Source: Speluncibacter jeojiensis (GTDB lineage Bacteria > Actinomycetota > Actinomycetes > Mycobacteriales > Mycobacteriaceae). From it: a DNA stretch of 64,000 nucleotides. A program made the position numbers and the translations under genes. The notes beneath the pieces are model-generated. The model had not been told where the DNA came from and did not search any database. It saw only the letters and a program-made list of their open reading frames with translations. The stretch spans positions 186,001 through 250,000 of the forward strand of contig NZ_JAAIVF010000004.1 in the NCBI RefSeq assembly GCF_029589495.1. Direction: 5' to 3'. Below, one piece after another: positions 41,372 to 50,000 of the stretch (position 1 is its first letter; every line of letters starts with the position of its first letter).

Positions 41372-41385
41372 TTTTTTTTGGGGGG
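41372..41385 (+). repeat. T8-G6 homopolymer tract before a WXG gene
   Basis: Eight T followed directly by six G, ending 10 bases before the ATG of the WXG protein at 41396. The G-run is also the only Shine-Dalgarno-like sequence. Slippage in either run would change the ribosome-site strength or spacing. Such a long T-run is exceptional in this GC-rich window. Confidence 0.7.
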
Positions 41386-41395
41386 TAGCACTTTC

Positions 41396-41713
41396 ATGTC
41401 GACGCTCAAAGTCGATCCTGCACATCTGGACCGCTTCGCCGATCATCTCAGCGGCCTCGCGAATCAGAGCAGGCACGCACAGCAGTACCTCGACGAGTGG
41501 TTGAACATCACGGCCGGAGAGGGTCGGATGTTCGTGCCGGTGGTCGAGAAGATCCGCGACATCCATGCCACGCTGGCCGCGAATTGCGCTCGCGCAGCCG
41601 AGTTGTCCGGAGGCGCAGGGGCGGAACTGTCCCGCGCGGCGACGATGTACCGGACGACCGACGCCACCAATGCGGCCGATCTCGACGCCACATATCAGGA
41701 AGTGGCCCGGTGA
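41396..41713 (+). CDS. WXG100-like protein
   Basis: 105 residues, two long helices, start chosen at ATG 41396 (MSTLKVDPAHLDRFADHLSG). There is no tryptophan-x-glycine in the turn (GEGRMFVPV instead), but length, N-terminal pattern and the coupled larger partner fit ESX small substrates (ESAT-6 superfamily, divergent). Its stop overlaps the next start (GTGA). It opens an operon of at least four genes on the plus strand. Confidence 0.7.
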   Translation: MSTLKVDPAHLDRFADHLSGLANQSRHAQQYLDEWLNITAGEGRMFVPVVEKIRDIHATLAANCARAAELSGGAGAELSRAATMYRTTDATNAADLDATYQEVAR

Positions 41714-42420
41714 CCCGCCCTGCGGAGGCACTGACCGCGCCCGACGCCGAGGCACCGATCCCGGATCTGGTCGGCAACATTCTCGGCGCATCGCAGTACA
41801 TCAGCCCGTCGTACTGGTTCAACGAAGTCGCGACCCGCATGTGCCACACCGACCCGATGAGCTGGATCTCCGAGCAGTTCGCCGGGGACTGGGAGTCGGT
41901 GCAGAAGGCGAGTGTGGCGCTGAACAACCTCAGCACGTTCTCCTCCGACTATTCGGGGGCGCTCACCACTGGAACAGCCGATCTGTTGCACGAAGGGGAA
42001 GGCCACGCGGCCGACGAAGCCGGCCAGTACTTCGCGACCTATGCGCGAGACCTGGAGAGCCAGGCGAAAGCGATCGGGCAGATCGCCGATCAGGTGCGCC
42101 AGCAGGCGCTGGGTATGTACGAGGCATCCAATGCGGTCAAGGATCTATGGGGAACGTTGTTCGACATGATCCTGACAGCGGCGATCAGCATGGCGGCTGC
42201 GGTGTTCACCGGTGGTGTGGGTGCGGTGGTCGGCGGTGGCGCCACGCTTGCCGAGATCGCAGCCGCCGCCAAGGTCTGGTCGAACATAGTGGAGGTCACC
42301 GGCGAGGCGTGGACTGGCGCACAAGGATCGGTCGGACTGATCGCCGGCTATCTCGGGGGGATGCAGACAATCTCCGTGCCGGCACTGCCCTCCGTGGCCT
42401 ACGACCACCCAGGAGTCTGA
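41710..42420 (+). CDS. Type VII partner protein with hydrophobic C-terminus
   Basis: 236 residues from a GTG overlapping the WXG gene stop. The first 150 residues are helical and polar (YWFNEVATRMCHTDPMSWIS; FAGDWESVQKASVAL). A Gly/Ala-rich hydrophobic hairpin spans about 150-190 (LTAAISMAAAVFTGGVGAVVGGGATL), and a short tail follows. The layout is like large WXG proteins that pair with a WXG100, but no toxin domain follows. Likely a secreted or membrane-inserting ESX substrate; no family name is assigned. Confidence 0.6.
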   Translation: MTRPAEALTAPDAEAPIPDLVGNILGASQYISPSYWFNEVATRMCHTDPMSWISEQFAGDWESVQKASVALNNLSTFSSDYSGALTTGTADLLHEGEGHAADEAGQYFATYARDLESQAKAIGQIADQVRQQALGMYEASNAVKDLWGTLFDMILTAAISMAAAVFTGGVGAVVGGGATLAEIAAAAKVWSNIVEVTGEAWTGAQGSVGLIAGYLGGMQTISVPALPSVAYDHPGV

Positions 42421-42421
42421 G

Positions 42422-42802
42422 ATGACCGAGCCCGAGCCGTTCCTCCACATGACGCGCGGAGACCGCGGTGTGGCGCAACATCTCCGCGACTCACTCAAGG
42501 TGCTGATGCAGCGTACTGACGACCCGGAGTTCAAGCGGCTGGTCTCCCGTGTGGTCGACGGTGGCGAGAGCCTGCGCGATGTTTACGACACTGCCGCGTT
42601 CACCCGCGTTCTCGGCCCGCTGGTCGGAAGCTTCGTCGAGCAACTCCGCGGCTTGGACGACGAGACGGTCCGCCTTCTCCAGCAGCAAGGTGAGGCGCAT
42701 CTGCGCGACGTCGGAAGACAACACAGGCCGCAACCGCAACCCCCTGCCGATGATGATGACAACTACCCGTACGGCGGCCCGATCCTGACCTCCGCATGGT
42801 AA
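42422..42802 (+). CDS. Small soluble protein of the WXG operon
   Basis: 126 residues, starting one base after the previous stop. Helical N-terminus (GDRGVAQHLRDSLKVLMQRT), then VVDGGESLRDVYDTAAF and VLGPLVGSFVEQLRGL. The Pro/Gln/Asp-rich tail ends GGPILTSAW. No signal peptide. It resembles the small accessory proteins common beside ESX substrates; the role is unknown. Confidence 0.6.
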   Translation: MTEPEPFLHMTRGDRGVAQHLRDSLKVLMQRTDDPEFKRLVSRVVDGGESLRDVYDTAAFTRVLGPLVGSFVEQLRGLDDETVRLLQQQGEAHLRDVGRQHRPQPQPPADDDDNYPYGGPILTSAW

Positions 42803-43437
42803 GCGTCGGATGCCGCAGAGCGCCGCGGAAAGCAACGCCGATGACGGAGACGGTTCTCCCCGCGCGCATGGCCGCCGGAGATCCGTTGATGAAGCAGAAG
42901 AATCTGCGCGGCAAGATCTTTCATCTCGTCGACCCGCTGCCAGATCGGTGCGTCCGGCACGGCAGGTCCGCCGTGGCACACCCTTTGGTCAACGTGCTCT
43001 CCGACCCGGACGTGGACGACCTTCACATCGGGCTGTTGCCGCACGGATGGGGGTCTCCGCTCATGCGTTGGGCGGCGCGAATGCAGCGCGCGGTTGTGGT
43101 GCAGGAGAAGTGGCCGCTGTGTCGCATCTGCGACCGCCTGCGCCGCTGGGGCCTTCGGGGCTTCACCGCGCTGGTCCTCTGCGGAATACTTCTGGTCGTC
43201 GCATCGGTCGTCGCAAGGATCCTGGTCGGCGAGCCGAGAACCGCGATCACGTGGATGGTCGTGACCGGCTTCGCATTACTTCCGCTGTCGTTGCTCCCGC
43301 TCTCGCTCATCCGTGTCCAATGGTTGCTGCGGGCGAACACGGTGACAGACGGATCCGCGGTCATCGTCAAACGTCCACATCCGACCTTTGCCGAGGAGGC
43401 ACGGCAGATCTCAGAGGCGCACCGTGCATCGCACTGA
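42796..43437 (+). CDS. Two-helix membrane protein with a CxxC segment
   Basis: 213 residues from ATG 42796, which overlaps the upstream stop; ATG 42841 (GGAAAG upstream) is an alternative that drops 15 residues. A soluble N-terminal half with a C-x-x-C (WPLCRICDRLRRW, near residue 108) is followed by two membrane helices (about 123-143 and 151-173) and a short cytosolic tail. The CxxC could bind metal. Unknown family; it is co-directional with the WXG operon. Confidence 0.55.
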   Translation: MVSVGCRRAPRKATPMTETVLPARMAAGDPLMKQKNLRGKIFHLVDPLPDRCVRHGRSAVAHPLVNVLSDPDVDDLHIGLLPHGWGSPLMRWAARMQRAVVVQEKWPLCRICDRLRRWGLRGFTALVLCGILLVVASVVARILVGEPRTAITWMVVTGFALLPLSLLPLSLIRVQWLLRANTVTDGSAVIVKRPHPTFAEEARQISEAHRASH

Positions 43438-43501
43438 TGCGAGAACTACCGTGCCTGACTCTCGCTGAACCGGGATTCCGTTCGACACCAAGGGGGATGC
43501 A

Positions 43502-44377
43502 TTGACCACGGCACGGCTGGAAAGTCGCGCGTTGGCAGCGGCGGCTCTACTATTCGCACTCGCATGTGCCAGTTGCAGTACTGACAACGCTGACGGCCAT
43601 CCTGTTGCGCAACGGGCTACGTCTGTGCCGACATCCACCGTCACCGCATCGTATGCGCCTGTCTCGTCGCGGCCGTTGCCGCCATCCACCACACTGGTGT
43701 CGCCCGTGATGAGTGGACCAGGGACCGTCTGCGGGCCCGACGAGCACGACCGCATCGTGATCAATCGAGGGGAGGTCGACTGCACCACTGCCGTCCGAGT
43801 GATCAACGAAACCCCAGGTATGGGAGAGGCCGCACCACCGGACATCGAGGGCTGGCACTGTGGTCGCCTCGGCGGCATCGGAACGATCGACACTATCGGC
43901 TTCAACTACGTCTGCAACAGCGGCGGCACACAAGTTGTGAGGCAGACACTCGCTTCCGACCAGGACGTTCCGGTGCCCGACAACTGGGTCGATGCGAACG
44001 TGTACTTCGCGAGTTCCGCCGGCCAATCCGGCTACTTCTTTACGACGCCGAGCGGCAAGTTCCTCTGCGCGATCACCGGCGACCTCCCCACCAATTCCGC
44101 AGCCGGTTGCCACGGGCGCATTCCCGCCAACGCCACCAGCGGCCCGCGGCCGAACACGATCATGTCCTCAGACGGAGAGATCGGGACGGTGTTCCACCGC
44201 GGCGACCCGCAGTTCCAGCGACTCGACGGCGGCACCGCACCAGCACTCGGCTACGGCACCCCGCTCTATGCGATGGGCTATACCTGCACGGTCGACTATT
44301 CGGCCGGGACCACCTGCCGTAACTTCCGCACCGGACACGGCTTCACCGTCAATGACGTGCGGGCGGAGTTGTTCTGA
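43502..44377 (+). CDS. Secreted/lipoprotein with DUF6636-like C-terminal domain
   Basis: 291 residues from TTG 43502 (GGGGG upstream). Signal peptide with cysteines at about 22 and 25 (ALACASC), so probably a lipoprotein. A Ser/Thr/Pro linker runs to about 75. The C-terminal half has FFTTPSGKFLCAI, GCHGR, YTCTVDY, TCRNFRTGHGF, a pattern like secreted domains with S-P-S-G-x-x-x-C and C-x-(4-6)-TGHGF. Exported; function unknown. It is probably the last gene of the WXG operon, and the helicase gene converges on it 13 bases later. Confidence 0.65.
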   Translation: MTTARLESRALAAAALLFALACASCSTDNADGHPVAQRATSVPTSTVTASYAPVSSRPLPPSTTLVSPVMSGPGTVCGPDEHDRIVINRGEVDCTTAVRVINETPGMGEAAPPDIEGWHCGRLGGIGTIDTIGFNYVCNSGGTQVVRQTLASDQDVPVPDNWVDANVYFASSAGQSGYFFTTPSGKFLCAITGDLPTNSAAGCHGRIPANATSGPRPNTIMSSDGEIGTVFHRGDPQFQRLDGGTAPALGYGTPLYAMGYTCTVDYSAGTTCRNFRTGHGFTVNDVRAELF

Positions 44378-44390
44378 CCCGGAGCAACGC

Positions 44391-46526
44391 TCAGTCGCCC
44401 CGCACGACCCGCCGCGGCTCCGCACACACCGATCGCGCATGGGCCGGATCACCCAGGCGCTCCGCGAGTGTCCGGATCGCCAACTCCCTCGGCAGCGCTG
44501 CGGAGAACTTCAATCCGGCAAGCGCGGCGGGCGTCACCTCGGGATCGCGCCACCGCACATTCGACAGCGCCCGCGACACCTCGTGCGGTCCGATGCCGGG
44601 CAGCAGCCGCAGCGATCGCTCGTCCATCGGTTGCTTCGGGTCGACCACCCCCGGAAGGGAGGCCTGCAGCGTGCGATTGGCCTTGGTTCCCGCCCAGGTC
44701 CACCAGCGGCCGGAACCCTCCGGCGGCAGCGCCACGACCAGCCCCTCCGGCGAGACCGCATCGACGTAGGACGACCGCAGTTCCGACAGCGCGCCGGCCG
44801 CCCGCTTGGTCAGCGTCACGCCGGGTGGAACCGCCCGTTTGGTCAGCGACACACCCGGCGACGCTCCCCGCGGATCGGCGCCGAGCAGCACCGACCTCAT
44901 GCCGCGGGCCACTTCGAACGACACTCCCCCGCCGAGCCCGGACCACTTGGCCTTACCGCCCGACCCGACCTGTTCGACGAAGCAGCGTCGGCGCTGCCAA
45001 TCCACATGGGTCACCTCCCAGGAGCGTCCACCGAGCAGCAGCACCCGCGGGCCCGCGACCTTCTCGACGAGCAGATCGGTACCGACCGTGCCGACCTCTA
45101 CCCGACCTGCGAGCACGAGGAACTCTGGCGGCGCGCTGAACACCGCGGTCAGGTCCGAGAAGTACCGTCGCCCGAAGCGCCGCTCCGCCTCGGGACCGAT
45201 GTGCAGCATCTCGCCGTCACGCTCGAAATATCCTTCGCCGCACAGGAACTCCATGATGGCGTCGCCGTCTGCCCCGAACAGGTCCGGCAGCGACCACCAT
45301 TGCCGCCAGGTGGCACCGCCGATCCGGTGCTCCTGCAGACACAGCGCCAGCAGTTGCTGCGCAGCGATGTGGCGAGGCGCGGGCGGTGCGGTGATCGGTT
45401 CGACCCAGCCGGAGGCCCAACAGTGCAGCAGCCCCAGCGCCAGCAACAGCTGGTCGTCCTCGACACACAGGAACAGGCAGTTGCGCGCCACGCCCGCTCG
45501 TCGACCGGTGCGGCCCAGCCGTTGCAGGAACGAGGCGACGGTGTTCGGCGAGCCGATCTGGATCACCCGGTCCAGGTCGCCGACGTCGATACCGAGTTCG
45601 AGCGTGGAGGTGGCGACGATGACGCAGTCACGTCCCTCCGCAAATGCCTCCTCCGACCGCCGGCGTTCGCCCGCGGACAGCGACGAGTGGGACAGGAACG
45701 TGGTCACGCCTCGTTCGCGCAGCGCCGCGCCGAGTTCCTCGGTCCGCCTGCGCGAGTCGACGAACACCAGGCGCTTCTCGCCGCGGTGCAGCGCGGCGAT
45801 GACCCGCGCCGCATTGTCGAGCGAGCCGACATAGTCGACGGTGATCTCCGGCGGCAATGCGGCTTCCGGCGCCGGAGGCGATACCACCGTCGCGGCGCGC
45901 GACGTCGCCCCGCCCTGCAGCCAGGACAACAACTGCTCGGGGTTACCGACAGTGGCCGAGAGCCCGATGCGTTGCAGATCGCGCCCGGCGGTCCGGGTGA
46001 GCCGTTCGAGCACCGCCAGCAGATGCCACCCGCGGTCGTCGCCGGCGAAGGCGTGCACCTCGTCGACGACGACGACGCGCAGCCCGGAGAACAACACCCG
46101 CGGATCGACCTTGGTGGACACCAGCATCGCCTCGAGCGATTCCGGGGTGGTCAGCAGGATGTCCGGACGCTCGCGCAGGATCCGCTGACGCGCGGACTGT
46201 CCCACGTCGCCGTGCCACACCGCGGCGCTGCGGCCGAGCCACTGCGCGTACCCGTGCAGCCGCGGCTGCAGATTGTTCAGCAGCGCACGTAGCGGGCACA
46301 CGTACAGCACCGAAACGCCCTGCCAGTGCTGCTCCGCCATCGCGGTCAGCAGCGGAAAGGTCGCCGCCTCGGTCTTGCCGCCGGCGGTCGGCGCGATCAC
46401 CAGCGCATCGTCGCCGGCCAGGATCGGCTCCACCGCCAGCTCCTGGGTGGGCCGCAGCCCGTCCCAGCGCAACGAGTTGACCAGGTGGTGGCGGATGCCG
46501 GGGTGCAGGGCCGCGAACGCGTCCAC
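44391..46526 (-). CDS. BrxHI-like (Lhr-type) superfamily 2 DNA helicase
   Basis: 711 residues from GTG 46526, which overlaps the TAG that would end the ATPase in its proper frame (TAGTG). Helicase motifs: IAPTAGGKTEAAT (I), VLYVCPLRALLNN (Ia), TTPESLEAML, DEVH box in VVVDEVHAFAGDD (II), LSATVGN (III), then FVDSRRRTEELG, ATSTLELGIDVGDLD (V) and QRLGRTGRR (VI). This matches the Lhr-like helicase BrxHI at the end of type 2 BREX operons. In this sequence it is in one continuous frame with the upstream ATPase because of a frameshift there. Confidence 0.85.
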   Translation of the reverse strand: MDAFAALHPGIRHHLVNSLRWDGLRPTQELAVEPILAGDDALVIAPTAGGKTEAATFPLLTAMAEQHWQGVSVLYVCPLRALLNNLQPRLHGYAQWLGRSAAVWHGDVGQSARQRILRERPDILLTTPESLEAMLVSTKVDPRVLFSGLRVVVVDEVHAFAGDDRGWHLLAVLERLTRTAGRDLQRIGLSATVGNPEQLLSWLQGGATSRAATVVSPPAPEAALPPEITVDYVGSLDNAARVIAALHRGEKRLVFVDSRRRTEELGAALRERGVTTFLSHSSLSAGERRRSEEAFAEGRDCVIVATSTLELGIDVGDLDRVIQIGSPNTVASFLQRLGRTGRRAGVARNCLFLCVEDDQLLLALGLLHCWASGWVEPITAPPAPRHIAAQQLLALCLQEHRIGGATWRQWWSLPDLFGADGDAIMEFLCGEGYFERDGEMLHIGPEAERRFGRRYFSDLTAVFSAPPEFLVLAGRVEVGTVGTDLLVEKVAGPRVLLLGGRSWEVTHVDWQRRRCFVEQVGSGGKAKWSGLGGGVSFEVARGMRSVLLGADPRGASPGVSLTKRAVPPGVTLTKRAAGALSELRSSYVDAVSPEGLVVALPPEGSGRWWTWAGTKANRTLQASLPGVVDPKQPMDERSLRLLPGIGPHEVSRALSNVRWRDPEVTPAALAGLKFSAALPRELAIRTLAERLGDPAHARSVCAEPRRVVRGD

Positions 46527-47801
46527 TACAGGTCCAGCTCCACGTCGTCCGCGAAGATCGCCTCCCGCTCCTCGTCGGACAGTTCCGATTCGCTGATCTT
46601 CACCTCGTAGTCGGTGTACGGGTCGAAGTCCGGGTGCAGTTCGATCTTGTCGAGGACGTCGACGAGCTTGCGCAGGAACAGCCGCGGCGCGATGCCCACC
46701 TTGCCGCCGACCACCGGCTATCGCCGTCGCGAACCTCCGCAGGAATTCGTCGTCGGCGATCGCACGGACACGCTCACCGGATTCGCTTCCGCCACAGAAC
46801 AGTTCACGCACCCGTTCGCCGAGCTCGACGAGGCGGTCCGCGTCGAATCCGGTCAGCCTCAGCTGGGGCGCGCGTGGGTTGTCGAACCGCGGATCCCCGG
46901 AGAAGTCCGTGTGCAACCGGTCCGCCAGCGGCGGCAGCTGCGCAATCCCCTGACGCCCCTCGAAGAACGGCGGCGTACCGGTGATCAGCAGGTACAGCCC
47001 CGGGAAGCGGCCATCGTGCACCTCGTCGACCAGCTGTCGCAGCGCGTTCAGCGCCTTGCCCCGCACGTCCGCGCGGACCCGCTGCAGCGTCTCGACCTCG
47101 TCGAGGACCAGCAGCAGTCCGGCGTTGCCCGCGTCGGCGAGGACGGCCAGCAACCCGCGCAGGAACCCCAGCGCGAGAAAGTTGTCGAGGTCGCCCTTGA
47201 TGCCGGCGCGACGCTTGACCGCCGCGGCGACGTGGGGCTGTCCGCCGAGCCACGCGACCAGTCCGTCCGCGCCGTCGTTGTCGCCTTCCGCCAGCAACTC
47301 GCGGTAGGCACGGATCACCATGGGGAACACCGGCGCCCGTGTCGCGACCTCGGCCAGCCGTCGTTCGAGCAGCTCGTCGACGGAGACGCCCTGCGCCGCG
47401 GCGTCGTCCTCGACCGTGAACAGCCAGGCGTCCAGGATGGGGCGCAACGCCGACGGCGGGATCGAGGCGGTGTGCAGCGATTCGATGCTGCGCCGGTAGA
47501 CCGATTCGAGCTTGTGCAACGGGGTGTCGATCTCGTTGATCTGCACCTCGGCGACGGCGAATCCCTTCTTCATGGCGCGGTCGCCGAGCCAGCGAGCGAA
47601 GAACGTCTTGCCGGAACCGTATTCGCCGCGGACCGCCTTGAACATCGCCCCACCGCCGGCGACGACGTCCAGTTCGGTGTCCAGCTCCGCCTCGAGCCTG
47701 CCCAGTCCGACGGCCAGCTGGTCGAGTCCGTTGGCGGGCACCGTCCCGCGCCGGAGCGCGTCGAGGATCTCGCGGCGGCGCCGCGGAGAGACCGGGCTCA
47801 T
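46526..47801 (-). CDS. BrxD-like BREX ATP-binding protein (frameshifted)
   Basis: P-loop protein of the DUF2791/BrxD type: Walker A VRGEYGSGKTFFARW near residue 60, Walker B GLLLVLDEVETLQRVR near 230, then ITGTPPFFEG. After IAG (about residue 363) the sense moves by one base to GGKVGIAPRLFLRKLVDVLD and ends at TAG 46526-46528. Homologues read G-G-F/L-G-G-K here, so loss of two bases near 46712 fits. As sequenced, the original frame has no stop and runs through a 62-residue Arg-rich nonsense linker straight into the helicase, making a 1136-residue ORF. The ATG overlaps the upstream gene stop (ATGA). Confidence 0.8.
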
Positions 47802-48700
47802 GCGCTCAACCCGACCGCGATGTCGAGACCGAACTGCTCACGCAGGGTCCGCTCGTCCAACCGGACCACAGGTCCATCGATCGCCAGCACCTCATACCCC
47901 TCGACGTCGAGCACGCGCTTGACCTGCAGCAGCGCCCCCTGCACGCGTCCCGTCGGCAGTTCGAGGACGGCGGCGGCCTGGGCGAGCGTGAGCTCACGCG
48001 AAGGCACCGCCAGCAGCGCGTCCAGGAGCGCCCCGATCTGCTCCTGCTTCACCACGATTCGGCCGGCCAGCCTGATCTGGTCGCCGAAGGCGGACGATGC
48101 GAGCAGTCGCTCGACGTCGGTCGTCGTGGGCTCCTCGTCCGCCGCAGCAACGATCTCGATCGTCGGCGCCTTCTCCGGGGCCTCGTCTGGGAGCCTTGCG
48201 GCGGCGGGCTCCGGAATGCCTACGGCGGGTTCGGTCAGCGCGTTCAGTGCCTCCGGCGCTTCGGCGCATCCGTCGGCCACCGCGGCATCCATCCACTGCG
48301 CGGCCGCATCGAACTCGGGCGGGTCCGACCGGTAGGCGACCAACATCGCCAGCATGGCCGTCGCACCCGACCTGCCCGACCGCGCGTCCTTCTCGAGTCG
48401 ACTGCGCACTTCCCCCAGCACCGTTTCCGGGCAGCCGGCGCTCACGTGGCGGGCGAACTCCGCGATGTGGCGGGCATCGCCGGCACCCGCGATCGCCGTG
48501 GCCATGAGCAGCCACGGCGTACCCGTCATGCCTGCGGCTGCGCGGGCGCGGACGTCGGCCAGCACCGACTCGATCTCCTCGGTGGCGGCGGTCCCGCGAC
48601 CGGCCAGCACCACTTCTCTGGCGGTCCGGCGAAGCGGCGGGCGCGCGGATCGGTGCCCGGTCGGCGCGGAAGAGACATCGACCCACTGCCCGACCTGCAC
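47798..48700 (-). CDS. PglZ C-terminus-like protein of a reduced BREX-2-type locus
   Basis: 300 residues from GTG 48700 (AGGAG eight bases upstream; opens VQVGQWVDVSSAPTG). A helical first part (GTPWLLMATAIAGAGDARHIAEF, AMLVAYRSDPPEFDAAAQWM) and an acidic/Pro linker precede a C-terminal winged-helix-like segment (LTLAQAAAVLELPTGRVQ, then VLDVEGYEVLAIDGPVVRLD and LREQFGLD). From memory that last segment resembles the C-terminus of type 2 BREX PglZ, which also precedes brxD and brxHI. The alkaline-phosphatase-like domain of PglZ is absent. GTG 48724 or ATG 48835 are longer alternatives. Confidence 0.6.
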   Translation of the reverse strand: MQVGQWVDVSSAPTGHRSARPPLRRTAREVVLAGRGTAATEEIESVLADVRARAAAGMTGTPWLLMATAIAGAGDARHIAEFARHVSAGCPETVLGEVRSRLEKDARSGRSGATAMLAMLVAYRSDPPEFDAAAQWMDAAVADGCAEAPEALNALTEPAVGIPEPAAARLPDEAPEKAPTIEIVAAADEEPTTTDVERLLASSAFGDQIRLAGRIVVKQEQIGALLDALLAVPSRELTLAQAAAVLELPTGRVQGALLQVKRVLDVEGYEVLAIDGPVVRLDERTLREQFGLDIAVGLSA

Positions 48701-48744
48701 CGCCCACACTCCTGAACCCGACACCGACAGACGACCCAATGTAG
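48674..48744 (-). promoter_or_regulatory. Conserved promoter/leader, copy 2 (BREX-like locus)
   Basis: 71 bp aligned with 35072-35140 (see that entry). It contains CTACATTGGGTCG with a -10-like TACATT at 48743-48738, TTCAGGAG as ribosome site, and GTG at 48700 followed by codons for MQ-x-GQW. The position of the shared block also supports GTG 48700 as the true start of the downstream gene. Confidence 0.65.
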
Positions 48745-48900
48745 CCAATGGGTTCCGTGCCTCCGGTGGACGCCCGCCACACTGTCGGTCGAACGAATGA
48801 ATCCGGTGCGCGGTTTCTGCTGCAGCCGATGTCATTACGGGCTCCTGCCGGAGGAGACGTGGTAGATCAACTTCTGGACCTTCACCGAACCAGGAGCACG

Positions 48901-49857
48901 ATGGCCAACCTCCCACCCCGCCGTTTCCGCTCGTTTCCGACGGACTCGTTCGATTCACTCTCGATGCACTTCCCCGAGGGTGTCAGTCGCCGCGGCGTCT
49001 ACGTCCTCACCTTCGAGGACGAGTCGCGCTATGTCGGGCAAAGTGTGGATGTTGTCACGCGCTGCAGCGCACACCGGCGTCGCTGGGACGACACTGTGTC
49101 GATCGCTTTCACCGAGGTGACGTCCACGGAGAGCCTTGACACGGTCGAGCGAGAGGTGCTGGCCACCGTCGCGCGGGATCATCCGGTCCGCAACATCGCG
49201 CTGGTCGCGAACGTGACGTATCCCAGCCCCTCGGTGAACACCGTCATCGAGCCGGCCCAGTTGATCGACTGGTTCGCCACCAGCCACCAGCACGACGCCG
49301 CACCTCGCCTTGACGATGTCGACCAACGGCTGAAGACGGTCGTCAAGTTCAAGGAACTCTCTGCGCTCCAGGAGTTCGACGCGATCGCCGACGGCGTGCG
49401 CGCGTATGTGCAGGCGTGCGTTCCGGCGCCGCGCACGACAGAGCGCCACCTGTGGGCGCTCACCTCACTGCCGTCGACCGGCAAGACCCGCCGGCTCCGC
49501 CGGTTGTCCGCCTTGTCGGTCGGGCCGGTCGAGACCCTCGTGGTCCTTGAGATCACCGACGAAAACGACCGCATGGTTGGAGGCTTTCTGAATCTCGCAC
49601 CGCCGAGAGGCAAGGACAAGGTACTGCTCGCAGCGTCGGTCGCCCGGCATCGGTTCGCTCACGAGGACACCGACGTGTACGCCAACGCCGGCCTGGTGAC
49701 CCAACTGTGGTTCGACGACATGGCCATGCTCGAGCAGATGATGCGATCCAAGGTGATCGTCCGGTTGGCGCGCAACCTCACGGTCAGCCTGATGTTCAAG
49801 GGCCGCACCAGCTACGGCCACTACCACGACTTCAACCTCGCCGACCACATGGTGTGA
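48901..49857 (+). CDS. GIY-YIG nuclease-like protein
   Basis: 318 residues; ATG 48901 has AGGAG in front. The N-terminal 100 residues match a GIY-YIG domain: GVYVLTFEDESRYVGQS (GIY and YIG elements), an Arg/His-rich helix (TRCSAHRRRW), the catalytic Glu in TVEREVLATV and a following HPVRN. The rest (100-318) is a domain I do not recognise, with a basic helix (SLPSTGKTRRLRRLS). It faces away from the BREX-like operon, 200 bases from its start, and may belong to the same defence locus. Nuclease activity is inferred from intact motifs. Confidence 0.65.
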   Translation: MANLPPRRFRSFPTDSFDSLSMHFPEGVSRRGVYVLTFEDESRYVGQSVDVVTRCSAHRRRWDDTVSIAFTEVTSTESLDTVEREVLATVARDHPVRNIALVANVTYPSPSVNTVIEPAQLIDWFATSHQHDAAPRLDDVDQRLKTVVKFKELSALQEFDAIADGVRAYVQACVPAPRTTERHLWALTSLPSTGKTRRLRRLSALSVGPVETLVVLEITDENDRMVGGFLNLAPPRGKDKVLLAASVARHRFAHEDTDVYANAGLVTQLWFDDMAMLEQMMRSKVIVRLARNLTVSLMFKGRTSYGHYHDFNLADHMV

Positions 49858-50000
49858 CCGGCGCCGCAAGCCACTTTCCCTACGAGGAGCTGTCAACGGA
49901 CGAGCGGATGCCCAATTTCTTCTCCACCGAGGACGACGAGATCGACCGATCCATTCAGTACTCGGTCGACAACGGCCTGAGTAAGCGCCCCGAAAGATGA
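49854..50000 (+). CDS. 48-residue protein between GIY-YIG and downstream gene
   Basis: GTG 49854 overlaps the stop of the GIY-YIG gene (GTGA), and its own stop overlaps the next start (ATGA). This double coupling is the main evidence that it is real. The product is small, acidic and soluble (FPYEELSTDERMPNFFSTED). No family recognised. It could be a small partner or antitoxin-like protein. Confidence 0.5.
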   Translation: MTGAASHFPYEELSTDERMPNFFSTEDDEIDRSIQYSVDNGLSKRPER

